Shown here: positions 29,801 through 35,615 of the stretch, piece after piece | How the letters are laid out: every line of letters begins with the position of its first letter | Numbering within the stretch: the stretch's first letter is position 1 | Notes under the pieces: generated by a model | What the model was told of the DNA's origin: nothing | What the model saw: only the letters and a program-made list of their open reading frames with translations | Database searches by the model: none | Source: Apostichopus parvimensis | Lineage: Eukaryota; Echinodermata; Holothuroidea; Aspidochirotida; Stichopodidae | Length of the DNA: 64,000 nucleotides | Reading direction: 5' to 3' | Assembly: GCA_000934455.1 (NCBI GenBank) | Contig: KN883682.1 | Location: 191,954 to 255,953, forward strand | Program-made: the position numbers and the translations under genes

Positions 29801-32800
29801 GACTCGTTATACTTTTTAGTTCTTTAAAAATATTATAGTGTGATCATCGGTAGCTGAAAATAGCATGTTTGCTAAGCCTCGTGAACTATTTCCCTTCAAC
29901 ATACAACCATTTGGTGCTAAAGTCCAACTTTCGAATTACGCCCTAAGGTCTTTCCTAATGGAAGAATTACTTTACATCTACGCCTTCTAATATACCATTC
30001 AAAGTTAGTATAACAAATAATGTCAGATAATAGGTTACTTTCTCTATCACAATCTCGAGGTTCTTGGATTTCTTTTTCTCTTTTGACAAACTTTCTTCTT
30101 AGTCACTATTCCTTTTTTTTATTAAGACCGGTGGATTTCATCTTTACATTTTCTACGTCCTGCTCGTCTTATCATCAAATAAAAAAATGCAATGACTATT
30201 GCTTATATAATAAAATGATGGAATTGGAGCAGTGTGAATCATGTAGGCCAGCATTCAATTGATGTACGTTAATTTATTGTATGTTTCTGTTAATACGTAC
30301 TTCAAGCGTTGTTAAGAATGTAAGTATCAGGTTCTTTATGTACTGACAGATGACTGTAAGTCTCGAGTAAAAACTAAAAAATACTTACGTTTGGAAAAAT
30401 AATTGGCACATGCATATATATGTACAGCTTATACTTTCGAGTATTCCATTTCTGACTTTTTGAAAAGAAAGATCATACTCATTTCTTAAACGAGTTTTCA
30501 TACGTTTACTTTCTCTGATAAAATTAACTTTGCAGTAGTCCGTATCACCCACATAACTTTTCTGCCTTTAGTTGGTGTATATATTAGTCGTAACATCTAT
30601 AAGAATGTCACTCATAAAGAATACCGAGTATTGGTTTTTCATTTAAACTAAAACCACAATGAAGGTTGATCAATAGCATTGTCCCTGGAATATTCCACGT
30701 CTTCTAATCAAATAATATCTGTCACATCATCCTTCTCTTTCTGACTTCTGTCAATATCATGCTTTAACTGATTTAACGATAAATATGGCAGAAATTTCAT
30801 CACAATTTTATATACGACTATGAAGTGGACAAAATTATTATATAACAGTTAATAAACGAACAACATTCTTTTATTTACACATAATATCATCAATGAACCG
30901 CATTTGGCAAAATACATTTAAACTCCAATACATTTTTAATCATCAAATATTTTTTAATTACTTTTTTGCAATTCTATAGGACCTGTTTTGTATCTATCTA
31001 ACTTGATTTCATTTGTTTTCTTGTTATAGTTTATTCACGTTGATAAAAGTAAGTAACAATTTGCGTCATTTGTAACTAAATATAATATCGTATTAAATAG
31101 AGAAAGTTGGAAAAGTGGTGAAAAGTATCAAATTGAAAATAATGTTAATAGTGACACTAGCAATAAATATTAAGAACAAACACGAAGGGGAAATTATTCA
31201 TGAATTGTCACTCGGAGATATCATTAACATTAGTATTGCAGCTTAGATATGGTAATATTTTCAGTCTGCAGTAGTTTGCCTAAAAATTATTAGCATGTCA
31301 TAGAATGATCATAAGGGAACCCTTTCGTGTGTTGTAAAAAACTCAAAAGTTGCGGGAGCTCTACAAAACGTACATTTCGTCTAATCATTGTTTGAGCTCA
31401 GGATAATTAATTTACAATGGGCAACCTCGTGGGAGAGGATGAAGTTCGTAATGTTTTTTTTTCTTTCGTATATTTGGCATGTCCGTAGTGAACTAAATGT
31501 ACGTTTTACTACAAAATCCCATAACAAATATATATGACAAGACCTACACAAAATTACATTTTCAATCATACATTACAATAATGGTTGTCAACTTCAATGA
31601 ATAAGAAGGATGCTCCACTTCAATCGGTACAAATTGCAAATTACCATTAAAATATTTGGGTTGAAATATCTATGCTCAATCAGATGCTTATTTGAACTAC
31701 TAACAAATGTTTGTTTTACCTTTTTCTTGTTGGAGTTAAGATTGTCGTCTGTGAAAAAGGAGACAAAAAACTCAAAGCAAAACAAAGACCCAAGTAACAA
31801 GAACAATTAAAGTGAGCAATGAGAGTATCTCAGGAAACCGTGCACAACATTAAGTCATTCAGTCATGTAACTACAAGCCAGTACATAGTGCGACTGCTCG
31901 TGTCAAATATTATCAGGTTTAAGACTGCTTCGGAGACAGTGATGGCTATGATTTCGATAACTCCGTTACGCTAATTTTAGAGAAAGAAACCGATAGTGTA
32001 AACTCATTAACGAAATATTTACATGGTTGCCCAGTAATTTCACAACATTAATACTTACTTGTTTCGCAAGAATAGTCGTACATTTCTACTAAAGTTCTTA
32101 AAGTTTGTCGTTTGATCAAAACATTTCTTGACAATTCTCTTACTGTCGTTGTATCATGTAATACATCATAGTATAAGTAGCTGAGATCCTTGTCCTTACT
32201 ACCAGAAACCAGAATCATCTTAAAAGCCCCGCGGTCTGCGACGGTTTTCTGAAACGGGAGAAATATGCGAGACTTATTGTTCTAAAGAAGGAAACTTCGT
32301 ACAATTCTCTATCATTATAAACAACAGTGACAACAACTGAAGACAGTGATCCCTAACTGGCATCAAATATGAATATCATGTGTTGTTACAAAGTAACTTG
32401 AAAAATTACAACTGCTTCAGTTGAATTCATGATTGTTCGAACACATGTATCTTACTTCGCAAGTGTAAACGAAAACGACATGGTGAAGAGAAATGAAACA
32501 AGTCAAATTCAGGGAACTCAGTCATAGTGGCGTGCTCATGACTTTAACTGAGGGAGAGAATGCTGAGCAAAATACAGATTTCGAACGAATAATTTCGGTG
32601 GAGGTATAAATATTTATATGTAAGGGCTCAGAGCCGAATCGAGGATTTTATTAAGGTCGAAGTGCGGCCACGGACGTTGAAGTCGATTTCCATTTAGGTG
32701 GTTTAGAGGTGCATAGATTTTACTAATAGGTGCAATGATTTGGTATGTGCGGGTGAATAGAGGGGTGAACATATCACAATAGGTGTATGTCTCAAATTTA

Positions 32801-34363
32801 GAGGAGTTTCGGAAATCGGAAATTTCTTTTCTTCTGCATGTATTCGTGGATGAACACATAGCAGATACAAATGCGGGCTCATCAAACAGAAGGACCAGTT
32901 GTAGAAATGTATTTTTGAAAACTGAATTGAAGGCCTGTATCGAATATTGCTATACAATTCAAGTCTTCAAATTACCTTTAAAATTAAAAGTGTGATTTTC
33001 AACATACATATATATTTACCATGTTATAGACAGCTACATCGTTCACTTCAGACGACATTAAGAAGCAGCTTGTGGTAGCCCTGATTTTTCCTGGAACGTT
33101 CAAGTCAATATCTAAAAGGTCATGACTGCTTTTTGTTGAGTAAATATGCAGTGTATTATCATTCCATGTTACAAGCAGTAAATTGCATTCTTTTCCTTGT
33201 GGTGTAAAGACTGCTAAACCACGTGCTTTAGAATTCTTTGACTTTCTGTTTCTGTAGTCGTGTTGCTTTTCTCCTGTTTCCTTATGAGAAGACACTTTCC
33301 CACCTTTTGTACATACGTATATGTTATTAGCATGTACGACAAATTCTGCAATGCTGTCATGTTTAGATATGTCCTTTAAGTTAATTTTAGACGTATCTGT
33401 AGGTAATTCTAGTTTGAAAAACATTAAGGTTTTGGTCTCGTTGGTGGAAATGTACACTTTATGATCCTCAACGCATAGGGCCGATGGTTTTGCACTTAAT
33501 GACACGGATTTTTCAATGGATTCTGATTCATCATCGATTAAATGCAACTTCGTTTTCGTGCAAATGAAATGCTTCAACTTCTTTTTAACATGCAAGTACG
33601 ACAAAAGCAGTGGAGGATCCTTCCAATTAGTCTGCAAACATATACGTTTACCGCGTTGATATTCATTTTCATCGTAGTCAAAAGTATCAATGCACCATTC
33701 CTGATCATTTTGTAACAGTGCGGTTACACTTGTTGGTGAGACTACTGCGGTATCTATTACCTTCCATTTCCTCCTCTCATCGTCGCTTAAGAGATGTTGA
33801 TGGCTGTAAAAGAAATAATTAGTCGTTTAAATTTCCTTAAAATGTCGGAATAAGAGACTTTGTTAAAACAAACGGAAGGGTTGAAACTCATGGTGATTTT
33901 TTTATAACAGAAGTAATCTATATGTCCATGGTAAGTAAATTTTCTCGAGAATATCACAGTAACCACGAAACTTTGGTTTCAACAACAAACTGGAAAATTA
34001 AGATAATATTTTTTAAGATATATAATAATTACAGATTTATTGTTCAACAGTTCATTAGGACATTGATATTGAATGTAGAATATACACGTCCTCTCAGCCA
34101 CACACACAAAAAATGATTGTAATGTTCCTTTTTCCAGTATCATCTTCAGTGATCTTGTTCAATATTACTTGAATATGACGTATGTTAACCAGTTGACATG
34201 TTCGAAAATAGTATACTGGAGTCGGAACTGGCATATAGACTGCAATGAAATGAGGAATTTATTGTTTGTATTTAATTGTTCGATAACAAATAGTGATATG
34301 AAATATGATGAGAAATTAACATGAACAAACTTACACTGTAGGGGTATCCGTCTTCTCAGCCAT
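4522..34363 (-). CDS. Gene 1: propeller-like / coiled-coil / tandem ZU5-UPA protein (whole spliced span)
   Basis: This is a hand-built model of about 30 exons, read from high to low coordinates. It starts at an ATG (34363) in a 29-nt coding exon beginning MAEKTDTPT and ends with TGA at 4522-4524. Phases agree at every junction except a doubtful stretch at 9.5-8.8 kb. Exons: 34335-34363, 33020-33803, 32059-32248, 31720-31748, 29263-29367, 26885-27010, 25909-25983, 25529-25654, 25080-25193, 23698-23823, 23289-23405, 21916-22041, 21038-21163, 20159-20284, 19472-19597, 12994-13122, 12761-12844, 12435-12509, 11929-11968, 11688-11767, 11244-11304, 10429-10761, 9951-10168, 9488-9628, (9052-9112, 8871-8959), 8730-8778, 8053-8112, 6202-6528, 5692-5918, 5447-5590, 4522-4668. 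The product is ~1,500 residues without a signal peptide, so probably cytosolic. ZU5-UPA is known from UNC5, ankyrin, PIDD and FIIND proteins. The 6.3-kb gap at 13.1-19.5 kb could instead separate two genes, although phase 0/0 and continuing coiled coil favour one. Confidence 0.7.
6202..6528 (-). CDS. Gene 1 ZU5 domain, copy B
   Basis: A 327-nt exon (109 residues) carries the second ZU5 domain. Landmarks are the start GTTMRILDTGIELAIPPNAL, the strand IVELLPNKTTFSTPVRLSLP followed by HC, and the final strand VKVYLSHHEK. It matches copy A strand for strand and is closer to the ZU5 consensus (IPPNAL). The acceptor is CACATCTAG and the donor AAGG|GTTAGT; phase 1 joins both neighbours. Confidence 0.85.
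8053..9112 (-). CDS. Gene 1 inter-module linker exons, possible degenerate death-fold
   Basis: Well-supported exons are 8730-8778 (VDGKLSVFEAAAKIAE, phase 0-1) and 8053-8112 (starting PLDRPKPLHMSDASHFEGN, phase 1-1), both with GTAAG donors and exact phase fit to ZU5-B. Tentative exons are 9052-9112 (starting MSSVVQSVQSVLIQVVVDE) and 8871-8959 (IAHSMHLPVSMIYDTVLL...SSILS, ending at GTGAGC). Together they give an amphipathic helical stretch with a helix-rhythm and LP turn reminiscent of death-fold domains, which often follow UPA. The resemblance is weak. A 195-bp run of N lies within the following intron and could hide an exon. Confidence 0.4.
8494..8688. other. Assembly gap (195 N)
   Basis: Unknown bases within a gene 1 intron between the exons at 8730 and 8112. 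A missing coding exon here cannot be excluded. Confidence 0.99.
9488..10168 (-). CDS. Gene 1 UPA domain, copy A (two exons)
   Basis: Exon 9951-10168 starts GQHAQWEHDPETNYELKKD, with a beta strand FVKKFCYIRYDV and the end motif YHLDLPGRRE. Exon 9488-9628 continues with MKIFKAKPFEFVKEST. Both align with copy B. The strand that carries the self-cleavage site H-F-S in PIDD-type proteins reads K-F-C here. The third UPA exon present in copy B was not found for copy A, so this module may be shortened. Acceptors are AACAG and TTTAAG; donors are GAG|GTAAAT and GAG|GTAATA. Confidence 0.7.
10429..10761 (-). CDS. Gene 1 ZU5 domain, copy A
   Basis: One 333-nt exon carries a complete ZU5 domain of ~110 residues. 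Family hallmarks seen are the opening G-T-x-x-x-(x)-P-D-T-G-V-E-L stretch, a P-x-G-S-L loop, LLPNK followed by PARLRLPHC, and the closing beta strand NVRIYCSEHAP. In UNC5, ankyrin and PIDD, ZU5 is a beta-sandwich that packs on the following UPA domain. The reading frame stays open upstream through MFLSFFFLLILRL, which looks like a signal peptide, but it is more simply the intron's pyrimidine tract before TTACAG. The phase match to the exon at 11244 supports splicing. Confidence 0.8.
11244..11968 (-). CDS. Gene 1, three small linker exons before ZU5-A
   Basis: The exons are 11929-11968 (40 nt, VTLARFLSDSSKF), 11688-11767 (80 nt, starting ASQRHDSDPYWFNDTDP) and 11244-11304 (61 nt, starting VATSNLETDDCLSGLF). 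Phases run 0-1, 1-0 and 0-1 and fit the next exon exactly. All have good acceptors and GTAAGT or GTATGT donors. The acidic, Ser/Asp-rich sequence looks like a flexible linker between the rod and the first ZU5 domain. Confidence 0.6.
12435..12509 (-). CDS. Gene 1 helical exon, 75 nt
   Basis: The exon encodes 25 residues starting KEASFKALGDSNSELSEECE, phase 0/0, acceptor TTGCTGCTACAG and donor GAG|GTATAA. It continues the acidic helical region. Confidence 0.6.
12761..12844 (-). CDS. Gene 1 coiled-coil exon, 84 nt
   Basis: The exon encodes 28 residues (four heptads) starting VNPVFDEMEEEGIQLEEKRK, phase 0/0, with donor GAG|GTAAAG. The acceptor ATCATAAG is weak, so the 5' edge is less certain. 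Confidence 0.6.
12994..13122 (-). CDS. Gene 1 helical exon, 129 nt
   Basis: The exon encodes 43 residues starting AVLNELEKPTVEQEADKKQL, phase 0/0, acceptor TTTTACACACAG and donor ATG|GTAATT. It begins as charged helix and ends in a less regular segment (DDTLLQIGQESVSLM). It follows a 6.4-kb intron, the longest in the gene. Confidence 0.65.
13350..13580. repeat. Array of degenerate CCTGGTTAA-type repeats
   Basis: The motif T/ATCCTGGTTAA and its variants recur about every 30-60 bp (for example CATTTCCTGGTTGATGTG, TTATCCTGGTTCATAT and TTATCCTGGTTAATAT). The same motif appears in inverse orientation at 18170-18230 (AACCAGGATAATGTTA). The two clusters bracket the nested broken gene at 16.7-18.0 kb, so they may be subterminal repeats of one large inserted element. 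Confidence 0.5.
13581..16740. other. Intronic stretch, mostly without identified features
   Basis: This is part of the longest gene 1 intron. A small open stretch on the minus strand at about 14659-14720 (WYKHATILGGGRHEKFREAA then a stop, after a CTCTCTCCTAG acceptor) looks exon-like and could be the 3' part of the nested gene. A second one at about 14490-14590 is weaker. Otherwise I see only AT-rich DNA and a poly-C tract at 15419-15432. Confidence 0.3.
16746..17953 (-). pseudogene. Nested broken gene in gene 1's long intron
   Basis: Exon 17884-17953 starts MADDEVKSLIDQWGMSYLKS and ends in phase 1 at AAAG|GTAAAG. Exon 16746-16923 joins in phase after CATATTAG and reads TVEDEVVVNLKKLNCSWQRL, LLME, then a TGA at 16850-16852, after which the same frame continues open for 35 more codons to a GTAAGT donor. 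The stop is where W (TGG) would fit. The first exon's W-G-x-S-Y-L pattern recalls a SAM-type helix bundle, and the second resembles no family I can name. It is either a decayed host gene or a transposon-encoded gene, since related short repeats flank it. Confidence 0.45.
19472..19597 (-). CDS. Gene 1 coiled-coil exon, 126 nt
   Basis: The exon encodes 42 residues starting MVAKLNQVEERNKKLKDEVT and ending QASSPK, phase 0/0, acceptor TTATTAG and donor AAG|GTGAGT. It has the same length and register as the tandem copies upstream but is much more diverged. The Ser/Pro-rich end suggests a break in the rod. Confidence 0.7.
20159..20284 (-). CDS. Gene 1 coiled-coil exon, 126 nt (tandem unit 1)
   Basis: The exon encodes 42 residues starting LNERIKALEFTRKKMESQHK, phase 0/0, acceptor TCTGTGCAG and donor CAG|GTAAGG. 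Hydrophobic core residues L1, I5, L8, M15, L22, L26, V33 and V41 give a clean heptad. Confidence 0.75.
21038..21163 (-). CDS. Gene 1 coiled-coil exon, 126 nt (tandem unit 2)
   Basis: The exon encodes 42 residues starting LHKRIKALEFTRKKMESQQK, phase 0/0, acceptor CTGTTCAG and donor CAG|GTACGG. It is nearly identical to the 20159-20284 exon and has no internal stop or frameshift, so the duplicated copies appear to be kept as coding sequence. Confidence 0.7.
21916..22041 (-). CDS. Gene 1 coiled-coil exon, 126 nt (tandem unit 3)
   Basis: The exon encodes 42 residues starting LIERIKDLEGKRTALKRQQK, phase 0/0. It is the most upstream of three clearly related exons spaced ~879 bp apart. Its second quarter differs from the other two copies, while the 3' half (KLKDNLVQE..VTREERSR) is nearly unchanged. 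Confidence 0.75.
22646..22860. repeat. Partial fourth array unit lacking its exon
   Basis: The unit starts like the others (GTTAAAGCATCTAGCT ... TTAATACTCGTTCCT) and then jumps directly to the part that follows the exon in complete units (GGATTCCTCTTGATAAATTT). About 330 bp, including the 126-nt exon, are missing. Confidence 0.65.
23289..23405 (-). CDS. Gene 1 coiled-coil exon, 117 nt
   Basis: The exon encodes 39 residues starting ANRACSGDYDKTTAQLEVAG and ending KKQTLLSD, phase 0/0, with acceptor CTCATTAG and donor GAT|GTAAGT. It is amphipathic helix three residues short of the 42-residue module. Confidence 0.65.
23698..23823 (-). CDS. Gene 1 coiled-coil exon, 126 nt
   Basis: The exon encodes 42 residues starting AQTEVENAKTQVTILQDRKQ, phase 0/0, acceptor TTGATAG and donor AAC|GTAAGT. 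Core positions 1, 5, 8, 12, 15, 22, 26, 36 and 40 are A, V, A, V, L, L, L, L and L, matching the shared register. Confidence 0.7.
23863..24192 (-). mobile_element. tRNA-derived SINE
   Basis: Read on the minus strand, the element starts GAGGGCGTTGTGTTCAAGTG with a box A-like TCAAGTGGTTAAGG, then a box B GGTTCGAGTCC about 35 nt later, then a ~200-nt body and an (ATT)n tail at 23863-23897. This is the structure of a pol III SINE with a tRNA head. Short GATAA sequences on each side may be the target duplication. It lies in an intron of gene 1 just 3' of the exon at 23823 (in window order). Confidence 0.8.
24573..24905. repeat. Tandem duplication, ~164-bp unit, two copies
   Basis: Copy 1 (about 24573-24733) and copy 2 (about 24736-24905) share CTAATCGG, AACTATAAGTTG, AGAACCCTACATCA and GGCGTTTTATAATTC in the same order with scattered substitutions. 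Intronic, no coding potential seen. Confidence 0.75.
25080..25193 (-). CDS. Gene 1 coiled-coil exon, 114 nt
   Basis: The exon encodes 38 residues starting AISNKMDLEKTVTKSEELC and ending in a basic stretch RMRLKK, phase 0/0. The acceptor is TTGCTAG. The donor is the weaker AAA|GTAAAA, so the 3' edge is less certain than for its neighbours. Confidence 0.6.
25529..25654 (-). CDS. Gene 1 coiled-coil exon, 126 nt
   Basis: The exon encodes 42 residues starting ILDDTMKLTKQKNDVTEELE, phase 0/0, acceptor ATGGCAG and donor GCA|GTAAGC. The heptad register is the same as in the other 126-nt exons, with I/L/V at positions 1, 8, 15, 19, 26, 36 and 40. Confidence 0.7.
25909..25983 (-). CDS. Gene 1 exon, 75 nt, between coiled-coil exons
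   Basis: The exon encodes 25 residues (starting GGITKDTVAFWTENMKTD) in phase 0/0, with acceptor TTATTTAAG and donor AGG|GTAAGT. The sequence is helical but has Trp and Phe and does not follow the heptad register, so it may be a kink or a short capping helix within the rod. Confidence 0.55.
26885..27010 (-). CDS. Gene 1 coiled-coil exon, 126 nt
   Basis: The exon encodes 42 residues starting LKDEIDRSNKEKGDLAEELE, in phase 0/0 with a GTTAAATCAG acceptor and a GTAAGT donor. Hydrophobic residues fall at positions 1, 5, 15, 19, 26, 33, 36 and 40, the register shared by the other 126-nt exons. A decayed copy of its 5' half lies at about 30.72-30.78 kb. Confidence 0.7.
27280..28796 (+). mobile_element. 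5'-truncated CR1/L2-like non-LTR retrotransposon, dead
   Basis: A reverse transcriptase fragment is spread over several frames. It has YRPIASLMFLEKVLE near 27.36 kb, DFSSAFDIIDH near 27.58 kb, GVPQVSVLGPL near 27.75 kb and the catalytic YADD box at 27848-27859. Downstream are the C-terminal motifs LDWLPVSQRNQFKILLHTYK and RYGDRAFSVAAPSLWNELP typical of the CR1/L2 group. Frameshifts and stops break it, and the endonuclease is absent. It ends in an (ATT)n tail. Block B of the surrounding duplication preserves the empty site. Confidence 0.85.
29263..29367 (-). CDS. Gene 1 coiled-coil exon with a GC donor
   Basis: The exon is 105 nt, or 35 residues (five heptads), phase 0/0, starting ARTESDALRRMNEEKEE. 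The acceptor is TTTCTAG. The donor reads GAG|GCAAGT, a GC-AG intron with an otherwise perfect consensus. A GTTGTT site 12 nt downstream, also in phase, is the weaker alternative. Confidence 0.6.
30718..30778 (-). pseudogene. Decayed remnant of the 26885-27010 exon
   Basis: The minus strand reads GTTAAATCAG then a sequence close to the first ~55 nt of the live exon (LK..DIDRS..KEKDD), after which the similarity stops and the donor half is gone. It sits at the equivalent place in duplicated block B, so it is a lost second copy of the coiled-coil module. Confidence 0.65.
31720..31748 (-). CDS. Gene 1 exon 4, 29-nt linker exon
   Basis: This micro-exon encodes a hydrophilic linker ending DDNLNSNKKK. 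Its acceptor is CCTTTTTCACAG and its donor AAG|GTAAAA. It takes phase 1 from exon 3 and returns phase 0, after which every coiled-coil exon is phase 0/0. Confidence 0.5.
32059..32248 (-). CDS. Gene 1 exon 3, end of the beta-rich domain
   Basis: This 190-nt exon opens in phase 0 (KTVADRGAFKMILVSGSKD) and ends in phase 1 at A|GTAAGT. It continues the beta-rich domain with a further strand pair and then an amphipathic helix (RELSRNVLIKRQTLRTLVEM) that leads into the coiled-coil part. The acceptor is TTTCAG. Confidence 0.6.
33020..33803 (-). CDS. Gene 1 exon 2, beta-rich propeller-like N-terminal domain
   Basis: This 784-nt exon (about residues 10-271) is the longest in the gene. It is bounded by a pyrimidine-rich acceptor (TTTCTTTTACAG) and a GTAAAT donor. 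The protein is a series of short hydrophobic beta-strand-like stretches ending in exposed turns, such as SALCVEDHKVYISTN, FVVHANNIYVCTKGG, LLLVTWNDNTLHIYST and VNDVAVYNM. Their ~40-residue rhythm resembles WD40, NHL or other beta-propeller blades. No canonical WD dipeptide or NHL signature is seen, so the fold is inferred from pattern only. A basic low-complexity loop (KQHDYRNRKSKNSKARG) separates two of the strands. The exon is not homologous by eye to any named protein I recognise. Confidence 0.6.
34335..34363 (-). CDS. Gene 1 exon 1, initiator
   Basis: The exon has nine codons (MAEKTDTPT) plus two bases, followed by a strong GTAAGT donor. The two leftover bases join the C that opens the next exon to make a valine codon, and the frame then stays open for 261 codons. 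This continuity is why this ATG was chosen. No signal peptide follows. Confidence 0.65.
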
Positions 34364-34399
34364 TATTCCCGACAGAATCTTATATTTCATGAATATACT

Positions 34400-35600
34400 C
34401 TACTGGAAATAAATGCTGTTTTTGAAGAAGAAAAAAATTAGCCTGTTATGAAATTTTGTGTTGTTTTCAAGATTTCAAGATGATCAATTTGAAAGCAAAC
34501 GATTTGTTTGAATAATCATGGTATATCAATAATTTATTATTAGTACGTTAAGTCGTCTCTCCAAAAGGATAACTGAATCTGTAGCTGTGCTGTTGTGCAA
34601 TACAAGTCATCATAGCAGGGTTCAAGTCAAGTCAGCATTATTTATCTCTTATCAAACAGACGGATCCCGCCGAAATACGTTAATCACACATTAATATTGC
34701 TCACGTATCGTTGAACAATACCCAATAAACTGTTTTATAGTCCAATGTCTGTATGGATATGATAAGGAATTAATTATTGTTTGCGTATATACACTTTAAG
34801 TGCAGTGAACTACAATAACAACTAATCAGGCATACTTATAATGATCAAATATAACATGTGGAAATTATTAACTTTTGAACATGACATACGTGACACTGGC
34901 CACCGCGAGGTTTTTATTACATTAAACACTAAGATGCATAATGGAATATTTTCTCAATGGATTTGAAAGGCTCATACTATCCCTAATGATATGACATGAG
35001 AACAATTCAGAATGAACTATAATGTAAACATTTGTCGACTTTTTGATATCGTGCAACTTAATTCCACATTATATTAAAATTCTCAATAATGTACAAGTAT
35101 TTGTCTTGCACATGCCTGTGACACTGGTGATGAAAGCAATATGTCATACATTATTACACACAACTAATTAATTGATATCATCGATTGTCAGTGAAGTCAT
35201 TGTGCTTTATTGACAAGTTAACTGATATGAAAATGCGCATATATAAGGTGCATATGATAAAATTTAAAACACTAACAAAGAAACTCCAAAATCCAAAATT
35301 GTAGTTATGGATAGACATTGGATTATGTATGTTAATATTGGAAATTGTTTTGTATCAAAGCATTTTAGTATTCTTAGATCTTGAGAAGTGACATATATTA
35401 AACCATGAAAAAGTATTTATGACGAATGAAAATTAACCTTTGTTGAAGTACTAACAATGATTGTTTCACTTAAAGGAGAACTGAAGGCAAGACATTAAGC
35501 CATTTCTAATTGTTTTCCCCACTCAAAAGAATAATATTACATAACCATATCAACCACAATCCTTTCCTACCTGAGATAATTAACTTTAATTAGGACGCTA
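34400..35600. other. Upstream region of gene 1, no further exon seen
   Basis: AT-rich DNA in which I find no clear promoter, CpG-rich stretch or coding exon. A 5' UTR exon could lie here unseen. Confidence 0.3.
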
Positions 35601-35615
35601 CCGCGGGAATAGGAG

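Larger units (their letters stand above)
26010..31290. repeat. Duplicated intronic block (A: 26.0-29.04 kb, B: 29.76-31.29 kb)
   Basis: Block A and block B share sequence in the same order, for example GTCAGATTATAGGTTACTTT at ~26.24 kb against GTCAGATAATAGGTTACTTT at ~30.02 kb, and GGAATATTCCACGTCTTC at both ~26.84 and ~30.69 kb. Block A carries the live 126-nt exon 26885-27010 and the LINE insertion. Block B carries only a truncated exon remnant and no LINE. The coding exon 29263-29367 lies between them. Confidence 0.75.
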
